A stretch of 64,000 nucleotides of DNA from Archangium_A sp035910535. GTDB lineage: Bacteria; Myxococcota; Myxococcia; Myxococcales; Myxococcaceae. The stretch spans positions 62,001 through 126,000 of the forward strand of contig JAMHXF010000042.1 in the NCBI GenBank assembly GCA_035910535.1, read 5' to 3'. Below are positions 53,040 to 62,132 of this stretch, piece by piece; position 1 is the first letter of the stretch, and every line of letters starts with the position of its first letter. Both the position numbers and the translations under genes were made by a program. Under the pieces are notes generated by a model. It had not been told where the DNA came from. It ran no database searches and saw only the letters and a program-made list of their open reading frames with translations.

Positions 53040-55178
53040 CTACCGCTCGCGGCGGGTGCGAAACTCGCCGTTCGAGATCTCGGCCTTCGGGAAGGTGATG
53101 TTGAAGGTGCCTTCGTCGAAGCCGGGGCCGTCATCGGGCGCCCACTTCGTGATCGTCACGCTGCACGTGCCCTCGAGGTACTCGCCGGTGGAGCGACGCC
53201 AACGCCCCAACACGCAGGTGTACTTGCCGTCTTTGCCTCGCTCGAGGCGCAGGTCCATTTCCTCTTCGCTGCCGCCCTTCACGCGCGGGCCATCAGTGCT
53301 GCCGCGCACGAAGAACACGCTGCCGTCGTTCGACTTCTGCGAGACGAGGTTGCGGGTGAACTCGACGCTCCAGCTGCGATCGAGGCTGGCCTTCAGCCAC
53401 ACGAGGTTCTTCGTGATGTCGCCCAGCTGGCACCAGGGCACGGCGTTCTTGTTGAACGCGAGCATGTCGGCCACCGAGCCGTCGTTCTCGAGGTACTTGC
53501 GCGTGTACGCACGGTAGCGCTCGCAGTCGTCGGCTCGGGCGGCGTCCATCCCGACGCTCCTGTAGAAGTTCGCGAAGGCGTCCTGATTCGCGCGGGAGAC
53601 CTTGCAGGCCTTCTCGAGCTCGGCGGTCAGCTCGTCGATCGCCTTGAGGCCCGACTGCGACATGCGGCGCTGGAGCACGCGCATGCCGACCCGAATGTCC
53701 ATGTCCTTGCAGCTCTGCAGCGCCTCGGCCCAGCGGTTGAGATCGTCGAGCTGATTGCCGCGACCCTCGAGCAGGTTCTTGATCTGCTTCTCGACCCACG
53801 ACACGCGCGAGTCGACCGGGAAGTTGTCGAGAATTTCCTGGTAGGCGCCGACCGCTTTGTCGACGTCGCCCACGTCGAGGAAGGTGCTGGCCTTGAGCTC
53901 GAGCAACCTCACGCCCTTGTTGCTGGCGCGCGTGTCGCCTGCGTTGGTCTTCGTGATCGCGTCTTTCACGCGCGCGTCGAGCTCGTCGCGCAGGGCTTTG
54001 TTGATCTTCGGGTCGACGGCGGCGAGCACCGGCCAGGCACGGTACGACTCGCCGTCATCGAGCCAGCCTTCGAGCACGAAGCGCGCGAGGTTCTCGAAGC
54101 CGAGATCGTTCAGGTTCACGTCGCCGAACTGTGACTCGGCGATCAGCCGCTCTTCGTCGAACGCGAAGCGGGCGGAGATCGACGGCGGGTACGCGACGCC
54201 GTTGACCACCGTGGAAAATTGCCGCGCCGTGCGCTCGAACTCGCCGACGTAGCGGCGCTGGTTCTCGTACCAGTCGCGCATGGCGATCAACGCGCGGCCT
54301 TCTTCGCCCTTCTTCGCGACACGCGCGGAGTTGTCACGGTTCGCGAGGAACTGCTTGAGCACGCGCGCGAGGAACTTGCCCTTGAGCACGCGCATGCCGA
54401 GGAAGTGTTCCTGCTGCTCCTTGTTCAGGTCCGAGAAGCGCGCCTCGTTCTGCATTTCTTTGTCGATGAGCTTGCCCAGCTCGATGGCGCCGCCGGCGAT
54501 CATGTCTTTCTTGCGCTTCTGGTACTCCTCGAAGCGCTTGAGCAGCTCGGCCTGCCGTTCACGCGCGAGCAGAAACGTGGGCGACTTCGAGACCACGGCG
54601 CGCATGGCCGCCTGCGCTTCTTCGAGCCGGCCCTTGTCGGTGAGATCGAGCGCCTTGCCGTAGGCCACCACGGTCGCGAGATCGGGCACCTTGGCCTTGC
54701 GCCGCGCGTTCGAGTTCGCCGTCAGCTTGCCGTCGATCTTCGCGACGAGCTGATTGGCGAGGCGCTGCTCGATGTCGAAGATCTTGTCTTTCGAGTCTTG
54801 CTCGCGCGCGGTGACGACGGTCTCGAAGGTGCTCGGCTTCACCAGCCGCGCTTCGACGGTCAGCTTGTCGCCGCTCGGCAACAGGCTGCCCACCACGAGG
54901 TAGTCGGCGCCCAGCACGTTGCCCAGCTTCGCGGCCGTCTTCTTGTCGACGTACTTGCTCTGCTGAAAGTCGAGCTCCTTGAGCACCTCTTCGACGCGGG
55001 TGCGCTCGACCACGCGCACGCCCTCCCACGCCACGAGGTCGGTGATCAGCATGTCGGCGAGGCCCTTGCCGACGAAGCCGAGCTCCTCGTCTTTGCTCTG
55101 TGACTCGAAGTACATCACCGTCACGACGGGCTTCGCGTCAGCCGCCGCCAGCAACGCCAACACGCCGAGCGAGAGCAT
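53040..55178 (-). CDS. Long CsgG-domain protein with helical repeats
   Basis: 712 residues from the ATG at 55178, which overlaps the stop of the upstream repeat protein (TGATG). After a short signal-like segment, residues 17-160 form a CsgG domain: VTVMYFESQSKDEELGFVGKGLADMLITDL, VERTRVEEVLKELDFQQSKY, LGNVLGADYLVVGSLL. Residues 165-470 are long helices with TPR-like pairs and possible coiled coil (YQKRKKDMIAGGAIELGKLIDKEM). Residues 470-600 include Cys-containing helices and the last 100 are beta-rich. It would sit in the periplasm at the outer membrane. It is the second gene of a coupled pair with the septoil-knot-like protein. Confidence 0.82.
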   Translation of the reverse strand: MLSLGVLALLAAADAKPVVTVMYFESQSKDEELGFVGKGLADMLITDLVAWEGVRVVERTRVEEVLKELDFQQSKYVDKKTAAKLGNVLGADYLVVGSLLPSGDKLTVEARLVKPSTFETVVTAREQDSKDKIFDIEQRLANQLVAKIDGKLTANSNARRKAKVPDLATVVAYGKALDLTDKGRLEEAQAAMRAVVSKSPTFLLARERQAELLKRFEEYQKRKKDMIAGGAIELGKLIDKEMQNEARFSDLNKEQQEHFLGMRVLKGKFLARVLKQFLANRDNSARVAKKGEEGRALIAMRDWYENQRRYVGEFERTARQFSTVVNGVAYPPSISARFAFDEERLIAESQFGDVNLNDLGFENLARFVLEGWLDDGESYRAWPVLAAVDPKINKALRDELDARVKDAITKTNAGDTRASNKGVRLLELKASTFLDVGDVDKAVGAYQEILDNFPVDSRVSWVEKQIKNLLEGRGNQLDDLNRWAEALQSCKDMDIRVGMRVLQRRMSQSGLKAIDELTAELEKACKVSRANQDAFANFYRSVGMDAARADDCERYRAYTRKYLENDGSVADMLAFNKNAVPWCQLGDITKNLVWLKASLDRSWSVEFTRNLVSQKSNDGSVFFVRGSTDGPRVKGGSEEEMDLRLERGKDGKYTCVLGRWRRSTGEYLEGTCSVTITKWAPDDGPGFDEGTFNITFPKAEISNGEFRTRRER

Positions 55179-55516
55179 CAGTTCGCGCCGGGGAACGCCG
55201 TCACGTACTGCACCTTCACGTCAGGGAACGCGGTGACGAACTGCACCTTGGTGTCAGGGAATGACGTCACCATCTGCCACTTGCCGCACTTGTCGGGGAA
55301 GGCGTTGACCTTCTGCACCTTCACGTCGGGGAACGCGGTGACGACCTGCACCTTCACGTCGGGGAATGACGTGACCTGCTGAATCTTGCCGTAGAGCTTC
55401 TTGCCGTTGAACGTACAGCTCGACTTGCTGAACGAGCCGCCGGCCCACGCAGACATCGCGTACCCGGTGACGGCGGCGAGACAGACTGCGGCGACGGCAG
55501 AGAGGCGCTTCTTCAC
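55178..55516 (-). CDS. Secreted septoil-knot (7(1) knot) family-like repeat protein
   Basis: 112 residues from a GTG at 55516 with AAGGAG upstream. Residues 1-25 are a signal peptide ending Ala-Trp-Ala-Gly. From residue 45 the sequence is built of units of the type V-T-(S/A)-F-P-D-x-K-V-Q: TSFPDVKVQVVTAFPDVKVQ, KVNAFPDKCGKWQ, TSFPDTKVQFVTAFPDVKVQ. A single CGKWQ breaks the middle and a Cys near residue 34 may pair with it. This pattern (xxFPDxxVxxV with a central GKWQ) is that of the family named for a 7(1) septoil knot, from my memory of it. Its function in any organism is unknown. It heads a coupled pair with the CsgG-domain protein. Confidence 0.75.
   Translation of the reverse strand: MKKRLSAVAAVCLAAVTGYAMSAWAGGSFSKSSCTFNGKKLYGKIQQVTSFPDVKVQVVTAFPDVKVQKVNAFPDKCGKWQMVTSFPDTKVQFVTAFPDVKVQYVTAFPGAN
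55184..55390 (-). repeat. In-frame tandem repeat of about 30-36 bases
   Basis: The septoil-knot units appear as repeated CACGTCGGGGAACGCGGTGA-like blocks at 55210-55380, about six copies. Identity is high between some copies, as in recent internal duplication. Confidence 0.7.
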
Positions 55517-55543
55517 GGGTGACTCCTTGTTGGGGGGGGAACT

Positions 55544-56923
55544 TCAGGCGACGACGCAGCTCTCGGCGACGGGAGCCACTTCGGGGATCTTCACTGACGG
55601 GGTCGAGAGCAGCTTGAGCTGCACGCCACCGAGCGCGCTCTGCGACGCCGCTTCGACCTTCACCTCGACCAGCGCACCGATGGGCGCGTCTCCGTCGAAG
55701 TTCACGACGCGGTTGTGCGGCGTGCGGCCCATGCGGCGGTTGGGGTTGGTGCGCGACGGGCCTTCGACCAGCACCTCGACGGTGTGGCCGACGTGCTGCG
55801 CCATGTTGGCGACACTGATCTGCTTCTGCAGCGCGTTGAGCCGCTCGAGGCGCTTGACCTTCACGTCGTGCGCGACGGGGCCCCACTCTTCTTCTTTCAG
55901 GCCCGCGACGGTCTTGGGGCGCGGCGAGTACACGAAGGCGAACTGGCCGTCGTATTCGACCTGCTTGCACAGCTCGAAGGTCTTCTCGAAGTCTTCGTCG
56001 GTTTCACCGGGGAAGCCCACGATGATGTCGGTGGTCACCGCGATGCCGGGCCGCGCCGCGCGCAACTTCGCGAGGCGCTCGAGGTAGTTCTCGATGGTGT
56101 AGTCGCGCTTCATGCGCTTGAGCACCGGGTACGAGCCGCTCTGCACCGGCAGGTGGAAGTGCGGCATGATCTTCGGCTCGAGGCGGAACGCATCGACCAG
56201 CTCGTCGCTCAAGTCGTGCGGGTGGCTGGTGGTGAAGCGCACGCGCTCGATGCCCGGGACCTGCGCGGTGCGGAGCAGCAGCTGCGCGAACGAAATGCCC
56301 CCGAGGTAGCTGTTGACGTTCTGCCCGACGAGCGTGACTTCGCGCACGCCGACGGTGGTGAGGCGCGCGACTTCCTGCAGCACGTCGGTGAACGGGCGGC
56401 TGACCTCGCGACCGCGCGTGTGCGGCACCACGCAGAACGAGCAGACGTTGTCGCAGCCCTTCATCACGGTGACGAACTCGGTGGTCTTGCCCAGCGACGT
56501 CGCCGGGTCGGCCTGCGGGAAGACGTAGTTCTCGGAGTCGACCCACGCGGTCTCGACGACGCGCACCTGCTCTTTTTCGATCTTCGAAAGAATGTCGGGG
56601 AGCCGGCCGATGGCGTCGGGGCCGAAGACGAAGTCGACGTACGGCACCTTCTCGAGGATCTTCTTTTTTTCCTGCTGGGCGACGCAGCCCCCGACGCCGA
56701 TGAGCGCCCCGCGCTGCAGCTTCACCTGACGGTAGCGCCCGAGCGCCGAGAGCATCTTGTCTTCGGCCTTCTCACGAATGGAGCAGGTGTTGAGGATGAT
56801 GAGGTCGGCGTTGTCGACCACCGGCGTCGGCGCGTACGACATCGTCGCCAGGGCCTCGCCCATGCGGTTCGTGTCGTTGACGTTCATCTGGCAGCCGAAA
56901 GTGTGAATGAAGTACTTCTTCAT
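55544..56923 (-). CDS. miaB: tRNA-2-methylthio-N6-dimethylallyladenosine synthase
   Basis: 459 residues from the ATG at 56923; twelve codons upstream are open but not family-like. MiaB adds the methylthio group to i6A37 in tRNAs reading UNN codons. The auxiliary cluster Cys are Cys11 (FGCQMN), Cys47 (NTCSIRE) and Cys80 (GGCVAQ); the radical-SAM cluster is Cys157, Cys161 and Cys164 (CDNVCSFC). A C-terminal TRAM domain at about 375-435 (TVEVLVEGPSRTNPN) binds tRNA. All six cluster ligands are present. It is followed by 42 bases before the NtrC-type gene's end. Confidence 0.95.
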   Translation of the reverse strand: MKKYFIHTFGCQMNVNDTNRMGEALATMSYAPTPVVDNADLIILNTCSIREKAEDKMLSALGRYRQVKLQRGALIGVGGCVAQQEKKKILEKVPYVDFVFGPDAIGRLPDILSKIEKEQVRVVETAWVDSENYVFPQADPATSLGKTTEFVTVMKGCDNVCSFCVVPHTRGREVSRPFTDVLQEVARLTTVGVREVTLVGQNVNSYLGGISFAQLLLRTAQVPGIERVRFTTSHPHDLSDELVDAFRLEPKIMPHFHLPVQSGSYPVLKRMKRDYTIENYLERLAKLRAARPGIAVTTDIIVGFPGETDEDFEKTFELCKQVEYDGQFAFVYSPRPKTVAGLKEEEWGPVAHDVKVKRLERLNALQKQISVANMAQHVGHTVEVLVEGPSRTNPNRRMGRTPHNRVVNFDGDAPIGALVEVKVEAASQSALGGVQLKLLSTPSVKIPEVAPVAESCVVA

Positions 56924-56965
56924 GGGCGCCTTCTGGGGGCAGCGTGGGGCCCCTGTCAACCGGGG

Positions 56966-58321
56966 TTACTTGAGTCCGTAGCGGGCCAATTTATTGAGCA
57001 GCCCCTGCCGCGAGAGCCCCAGGCGTTCGGCGGCGTGGGAGCGGTTGCCGTCGGTCGCCTCGAGCGCCGCCTTCAGCTCGTTGCGTTCGAGCGCGGCGAT
57101 TTTGTCTTCGAGCGTCGTCGGCAGCGGCGTCGTGCCACGGAGGTTGGGTGACAGATCTTCGGGGAGGATCTCTCCACGGCCCGCCGAGAGCACCAGCGCG
57201 CGCTGCATTTCGTGGCGCAGCTCGCGCAGGTTCCCCGGCCACGCGTAGCTCTCGATGTTGCGCTGCGCTGCCGGAGAGAGCCGCGTGTGCTGCGCGCCGG
57301 GCACGAGGCTGCGCGCGGCGTTCAAGAAGTGCTGCGCGAGCACCAGCACGTCACCGGGGCGATCTTGCAGGCGAGGCAGCGCCACCTCGATGCCCTTGAG
57401 GCGCCAGAAGAGATCTTCACGAAACCGGCCGTCGGCGAGCATGTCGGCCAGCGGCTTGTTGGTGGCGCTGACGATGCGCACGTCGACCGTCTTCGATTGC
57501 GTCGCCCCGACAGGCAAGACCTCGCCGCACTCGAGCACGCGCAGCAACTTCACCTGCAGCTCGAGCGGGAGATCTCCGACCTCATCGAGGAACAACGTGC
57601 CGCCGTCGGCTTCGGCGAAGAGCCCCTTCGAGTCGGAGATCGCCCCGGTGAACGCGCCCTTCTTGTGACCGAAGAGCTGCGACTCGAGCAGCGTGGGGCT
57701 GAGCGCACCGCAGTTGATGGCCACGAAGGGCTTGTCACTCCGACGGCTCTTCGCGTGCACGTAGCGGGCGAAGAGCTCTTTGCCGGTGCCCGATTCGCCG
57801 AGCAACAGCACCGGCAGCTCCGCCGGTGCGGCGCGCTCAGCGAGCCTCTTCGCCTCGAGAAACGACGACGAGTCGCCGATGAGCCCGTCGTGCGTCGCGG
57901 TCGCCGTGCGCTCGAGCTCGTGAACGCGATCTTCCAGCGCGAGTCGGGCCCTGGCGCGCGCGAGCACCGCCAGCAGCACGTCGGGCTCCACCGGCTTGGC
58001 GATGAAGTCGTACGCGCCGCGCGTGACGAGCCCGAGGGCCAGCGAGAGCTCCGCGCTCCCCGACGCGACGATGACCTTCGTGTTCGGCTGCTGCGCGAGC
58101 ATCGCCTCGAGCACCTGCGCGCCTTCTTCGGGCCGCTGCGTCGGCGGCAGCATGAGATCGAGCACCACGAGGCGCGGCTCGAACTTCGTGAACATCGTCA
58201 GCGCCGAGGTGCCGTCTCCCGCTTCGAGCGTCGAATACCCAGCCTGCGTCAGCAGCTTCGACCACACGCGGCGAAACGCGGGGTCGTCGTCGACCAGCAG
58301 CACGTGTTCCAGCGAGTTCAG
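56966..58321 (-). CDS. NtrC-family sigma-54-dependent response regulator
   Basis: 451 residues if started at the CTG at 58321, which overlaps the kinase stop codon (CTGA) and has a perfect GGAGG six bases upstream. A TTG at 58327 sits against the GGAGG and is less likely. The receiver domain has phosphoacceptor Asp55 (VVLDLMLPP) and the acidic pair DDDP. An AAA+ domain follows, with Walker A GESGTGKE and the sigma-54-contacting GAFTGA motif at about residue 224, so it should activate sigma-54 promoters. The C-terminal helix-turn-helix is Fis-like (NRSHAAERLGLSRQGLLNKL). It is coupled to the histidine kinase upstream, its probable phosphodonor. Confidence 0.92.
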   Translation of the reverse strand: MNSLEHVLLVDDDPAFRRVWSKLLTQAGYSTLEAGDGTSALTMFTKFEPRLVVLDLMLPPTQRPEEGAQVLEAMLAQQPNTKVIVASGSAELSLALGLVTRGAYDFIAKPVEPDVLLAVLARARARLALEDRVHELERTATATHDGLIGDSSSFLEAKRLAERAAPAELPVLLLGESGTGKELFARYVHAKSRRSDKPFVAINCGALSPTLLESQLFGHKKGAFTGAISDSKGLFAEADGGTLFLDEVGDLPLELQVKLLRVLECGEVLPVGATQSKTVDVRIVSATNKPLADMLADGRFREDLFWRLKGIEVALPRLQDRPGDVLVLAQHFLNAARSLVPGAQHTRLSPAAQRNIESYAWPGNLRELRHEMQRALVLSAGRGEILPEDLSPNLRGTTPLPTTLEDKIAALERNELKAALEATDGNRSHAAERLGLSRQGLLNKLARYGLK

Positions 58322-59811
58322 GACCAACCTCCAGAGATGATGAACCGCGACGGGCGCACGAACGTGAGCGTGCCACCGTGGCGTTCGACCAGTCGTCTTG
58401 AAAGCGCGAGGCCCAGCCCCGTGCCGGGTCGTTTGGCGTCGCGGCCACGGCCGGTGGTGAAGGCCTGAAAGAGGCGCGGCTCGAGCGCTGACGGAACTCC
58501 GGGGCCGTCGTCTTCGACGGTGAGCGAGCGCGCGTCACCTTTGATTCGAACGCCGCCCGCCGTGCCTTCAACGGCGATGAGCGCGTTGGTGATCAGGTTC
58601 ACCAACACGTCTGACATCGCGTCGGCGTCGACCTCGATGCGCACGTCGGGCACGTCGACGTCGATGCTCGAGACGTCGACGGCGAGCGCACGCGCCGCGC
58701 GACTCGAGGCGGTGGTGATGAGCGCACGCAACGCGACCTCGGTGCGAACCAGCGGCCGAGGCGTCGCGTAGTGGAGCAGCTCGTCGACGAACTGCTTCGA
58801 CCTGGCGACCTGCGCACGGATCGACGCGAGAGAATCTGCGTCGGCGCCGCCGAGCTCCAGCACCTTCACTTCAGCGAGGATCACCCCCAGTGGGTTTCGT
58901 ATTTCATGCGCGACGCCGCTCGCGAGCTGACCGATCTCAGCCAACCGCTCCGCGTGCTCGACGCGCGTGCCGAGCGCTTCAGTCTCTGCGGCCAGCGCCC
59001 GCACCGTCAGCGGCCGCGCGAAGACCTTCTGGGTGATGACGTCGGCGATGAGCTGCCGAAGCGCGTCAACGGGCAGCGCGACGAAGCCCGCGGCCAACGC
59101 AAGGTCGCCGCGAAACAGCAACCCCACGGCGAGCGCGATCAGCACCGCAAACACCAGCGTCTGCACGGCGCTCTGCAGCAACGCGGCACGACCTTCGAGC
59201 GAGTCACTGACCCACGTCGCCAGCGCGATGGTGACGACGCTCACCGAGAGCAACGGCGCAGCGAAGACCGCGACGTCGAAGCCCAGCACGTAGAGCGCGA
59301 TGAGCCCGCCGCCTCCGAGCGCGCCGGCGACGTTCGCGAGCAGAATCGAGAGGCGCCGCGTGCGTTCTCGGCCGCTGGCACGCAGCACCAGCGTGAAGAG
59401 CCAGCCCTTCACCGCCAGCGTGCCGACGATGGCCGCCGCGCCGACCCACCAGAAAAGAGGGCCTGTTCCTCGCGCGCCCGGGCCGTAGAGGAGTCGTGGT
59501 GCGACGAGCCCGACGAGCGCGATGAGCCCCGCCCCGCTCCACGCCAACGGCAACACGAAGCGTGGCGACTGACCTGTCGCGTCTGACGCCGCGCGAACGA
59601 AGGCGCCGGCGAGCAGCATGCCCAGCGGTAACACCCGCTCGGCCAGCGCAGAGCCGTGTGTGAGCAACAGCAGCCCCACCATCCACACCGAGAGGAGAAT
59701 CGAGAGCTGCACCAGCCCCGGAGACGTTCGCTGCCCCACGCGCAGCGCCGTCAGCCCGAACGCGAGCGAGACGGCAGCCGTGGCGACCAGCGCGAGCGTC
59801 TGCGCGTTCAC
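58318..59811 (-). CDS. Membrane sensor histidine kinase
   Basis: 497 residues from a GTG at 59811 overlapping the preceding stop (GTGA). Residues 1-240 contain seven or eight hydrophobic segments, a 7TM-type input without a large periplasmic domain. HisKA has the phosphorylated His302 in GVAHEIRNPLGV. The ATPase has the N box (NLITNALIAV), G1 DDGPGV and G2 GTGLGLAL. It pairs with the NtrC-type regulator encoded next. The upstream SRPBCC gene is also coupled, so that membrane protein may contribute to sensing. The signal is unknown. Confidence 0.92.
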   Translation of the reverse strand: MNAQTLALVATAAVSLAFGLTALRVGQRTSPGLVQLSILLSVWMVGLLLLTHGSALAERVLPLGMLLAGAFVRAASDATGQSPRFVLPLAWSGAGLIALVGLVAPRLLYGPGARGTGPLFWWVGAAAIVGTLAVKGWLFTLVLRASGRERTRRLSILLANVAGALGGGGLIALYVLGFDVAVFAAPLLSVSVVTIALATWVSDSLEGRAALLQSAVQTLVFAVLIALAVGLLFRGDLALAAGFVALPVDALRQLIADVITQKVFARPLTVRALAAETEALGTRVEHAERLAEIGQLASGVAHEIRNPLGVILAEVKVLELGGADADSLASIRAQVARSKQFVDELLHYATPRPLVRTEVALRALITTASSRAARALAVDVSSIDVDVPDVRIEVDADAMSDVLVNLITNALIAVEGTAGGVRIKGDARSLTVEDDGPGVPSALEPRLFQAFTTGRGRDAKRPGTGLGLALSRRLVERHGGTLTFVRPSRFIISGGWS

Positions 59812-60833
59812 GCCGCGAACCGCCTGGGGAGCCGACCTTCACGCCCGAGCACGATCGCTCGCGGCGCCGCGAAGTACGTGCGGGCCAGACGACGGAAGCT
59901 CGCTTCGGTGAGCGCCTGAAAGAGCGGCCGAAAGACGAGGCGGTCGACGAAGCGGCCGAGCACGCCCCAACGCACGTCGTAGGTGTAGCTCGTCGAGAAC
60001 TCGCAGCGGCCGTCGGGCAGCGCGCGGTACAGCCACAGGCCCACGCCACGGCGAATGAGCGAGCGGAGATCGTCGCTCCAGAATTCGAAGGTGCTCTGCG
60101 TCATGGGGCGGTGGAGTTTGTATCGGCCGAAGCCACGAATGAGAACCGGCCCGAGGCGCGTCTCGTAGCGCATCAACGTACCGGGGGTGATTCGTGGCGC
60201 CAGCAGCTCGATGCGGCTGAACCGGTAGTCCCACTTCGGGTGCTCCACGTGATTCTGCGTGACGGTCCACACCTGCTCGACGGTCGCGTCGAGCCGCACG
60301 CGAACATGCAGCGGCGCGGGCCTCGGCAACGCAGCGTCGATCAAGATGAGCGCTTCGAGTGTCGACACACCTGCGGCGCCTGCGGCCATCACCCAACCCA
60401 ACGCACGCAGCGCGAACGGCACGTCAGTCGGGGTGATTGACGTCGGCAGCGCCCAGTCGCCCCACGTCGCGCCGAGCAGCTCGCGCAGCATCGCGCCCAC
60501 CAACACCGACAGCGCGATGTGCATCAAGTACTCCGCCGAACACAGCCCACCCTGGCTCGCGCGCGACTTCGGTTCTTCCCACACGTCGAACGCCGCGATC
60601 GCGATGTCGACGACGAACACCGCGACCAACGCCCAGAACCACGCGCCCGTCAGCCGCCACCCCGGCACGACGATGAACTGAACCGCGTACACATACCCAC
60701 GCGCGACATGAATGATGGCCTCGCGACGACACTCGGCGCGCTGAACGAGGCGCCCCTTGAGCGTGTGAAAGAACAGAATATCGGCCGCGCCGACGACCCC
60801 GATGACGAAGAGCAACGAACTCGCGATGAGCAT
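59808..60833 (-). CDS. Membrane protein with C-terminal SRPBCC domain
   Basis: 341 residues. Residues 1-175 hold about four or five transmembrane helices, and residues 180-320 an SRPBCC (polyketide-cyclase/START-like) ligand-binding fold: PLHVRVRLDATVEQVWTVTQNHVEHPKWDYRFSRIELL, then CEFSTSYTYDVRWGVLG. SRPBCC domains bind hydrophobic molecules in a deep pocket. Coupled by GTGA overlap to a histidine kinase that has no obvious sensor domain, this protein could present a lipid or other hydrophobic ligand to it. That is inference from gene order. No catalytic residue was identified. Confidence 0.75.
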   Translation of the reverse strand: MLIASSLLFVIGVVGAADILFFHTLKGRLVQRAECRREAIIHVARGYVYAVQFIVVPGWRLTGAWFWALVAVFVVDIAIAAFDVWEEPKSRASQGGLCSAEYLMHIALSVLVGAMLRELLGATWGDWALPTSITPTDVPFALRALGWVMAAGAAGVSTLEALILIDAALPRPAPLHVRVRLDATVEQVWTVTQNHVEHPKWDYRFSRIELLAPRITPGTLMRYETRLGPVLIRGFGRYKLHRPMTQSTFEFWSDDLRSLIRRGVGLWLYRALPDGRCEFSTSYTYDVRWGVLGRFVDRLVFRPLFQALTEASFRRLARTYFAAPRAIVLGREGRLPRRFAA

Positions 60834-60936
60834 GTGACTTCGTCAGAGCAACGCTGGTGCCAGCGGTCGCTTTCGAGCGAGCCGACGGCGCCGCTGTACA
60901 CGCCGTGGACACTGGTGAAGCGCCACCGCCAACGAC

Positions 60937-61740
60937 GTGGACAGCGCCGAAGCGCAGGCACGTGAATTCACGCCCCTCACCACTCCGGCACGCGCGCTGC
61001 TCTTCCGCGGACGCATGAGAAACCTGCTGCTCCACGTGCTGCATCTCGTGCTCCCTGGCCTGGTGCTGATGACTCGGGCTGCGTGGCCCGTGAAGGCGTT
61101 GGCGTGCGCGACCTTCTTTCTTGGCGCGTTCGCGCTCTTCCACGACGTGGCGCACGCGAACCTCCGACTGCACCGCGACGTGAACGAGCTGCTGCTCGCG
61201 CTGAGCGGCGCGGCCATGGGCATCAGTGGGGTCGCCGGCCGACGCGCGCACCTCTTTCACCACGCGCACCCCGGTCGTGAAGACGACATGGAAGGTCGCG
61301 ACATCGACAGCCCGCTCGGAAAGGCGTTGCTGCGCGCACCGCAGACCTGGTTCGCGCTCGTCGCACGTCGAAGCAACGCGCGGCGAGAATCAATGGAGTG
61401 GCTGCTCGCCGCCGTCGTCGCGCTCGCGCTGAGCAGCTTCGAGACTGGCCGCATCTACCTCGCCGTCGTCGTGCTCGCGCAGCTCACCATGCCGTTGTGG
61501 GCGGCGCGCTTGAGCCACCGACCGCCGCGGCTGCTCGCGCGAATTGCGCAGCCGTTCGCCGAAGCCGGGGTGAGCCTCGCGGTGCTCTTTCTGACCCACC
61601 ACGCGCACCACGAGCGCCCGTGGGTGCCGACCTTCGACTTGAAGCGCGCTACTGCGGGTGCACGTGCCCCGTACCTTCGCGATGCGCGAGATCCCGGTGC
61701 AGCGTCAGCAGCTCTTCTTCACGCTCGCGCAGGAGCTTGA
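60937..61740 (+). CDS. Fatty acid desaturase-family membrane protein
   Basis: 267 residues from a GTG at 60937. Three His boxes are present: His69-Asp-Val-Ala-His73 (HDVAH), His105-x-x-His108-His109 (HLFHH), and His-His-Ala-His-His at 221-225 (HHAHHERP). These bind the di-iron centre of membrane desaturases and hydroxylases. Four transmembrane segments surround them. The protein is short for the family and its last 35 residues (after VPTFDLKRATAG) read poorly. They overlap the convergent gene by 92 bases, so a frameshift or a misplaced end is possible. Lipid or carotenoid desaturation or hydroxylation is likely; the substrate is unknown. Confidence 0.8.
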   Translation: MDSAEAQAREFTPLTTPARALLFRGRMRNLLLHVLHLVLPGLVLMTRAAWPVKALACATFFLGAFALFHDVAHANLRLHRDVNELLLALSGAAMGISGVAGRRAHLFHHAHPGREDDMEGRDIDSPLGKALLRAPQTWFALVARRSNARRESMEWLLAAVVALALSSFETGRIYLAVVVLAQLTMPLWAARLSHRPPRLLARIAQPFAEAGVSLAVLFLTHHAHHERPWVPTFDLKRATAGARAPYLRDARDPGAASAALLHARAGA

Positions 61741-62104
61741 GCGCATCGGCGCCGTGGCGCGCCTCGAACGCCGACAGGTCTTCGAGCTTCGGCAGCTCGG
61801 TGCGGGCGCGCGCGCGCAACTGCTCGTCTTTCTCGCTCGAGGCCTCGAGGCGCGCTTTGACCTGCCGGTACGACGAGCGCCGCCCGCAGAAGTCGCCGAC
61901 GAGGGACTTCAACTTTCCGTACTCGACGAGATCGAGCTTCGAGGCCGCGAGCGCGCGACCGTGCGCGAACGCGTAGCGACCGCTCCAATCAGCGCCCTCT
62001 GCGGTGACGAGCTCCGTGAGCATGGTGCGTTGGTAGGTGATGAAGGCCTCGAGGCGCTCAGGTGTGAGCTGCAACGAAGCGAGTCGCAAAGTCTTCAGGT
62101 CCAT
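61649..62104 (-). CDS. Small helical protein of unknown function
   Basis: 151 residues from the ATG at 62104; a longer reading from 62230 is open but lies over the kinase start. The sequence is almost all helix: TLRLASLQLTPERLEAFITYQRTML, then SSYRQVKARLEASSEKDEQLRAR and LKLLREREEELLTLHRDLAHREG. The central CGRRSSYRQ and the Cys are the only unusual points. No signal or membrane segment is present, so it is cytoplasmic and may form a coiled coil. It is divergent from the Ser/Thr kinase gene by 28 bases. I do not recognise a family. Confidence 0.7.
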   Translation of the reverse strand: MDLKTLRLASLQLTPERLEAFITYQRTMLTELVTAEGADWSGRYAFAHGRALAASKLDLVEYGKLKSLVGDFCGRRSSYRQVKARLEASSEKDEQLRARARTELPKLEDLSAFEARHGADALKLLREREEELLTLHRDLAHREGTGHVHPQ

Positions 62105-62132
62105 GACGAATCGGAAGGTACACTCAAAACCC

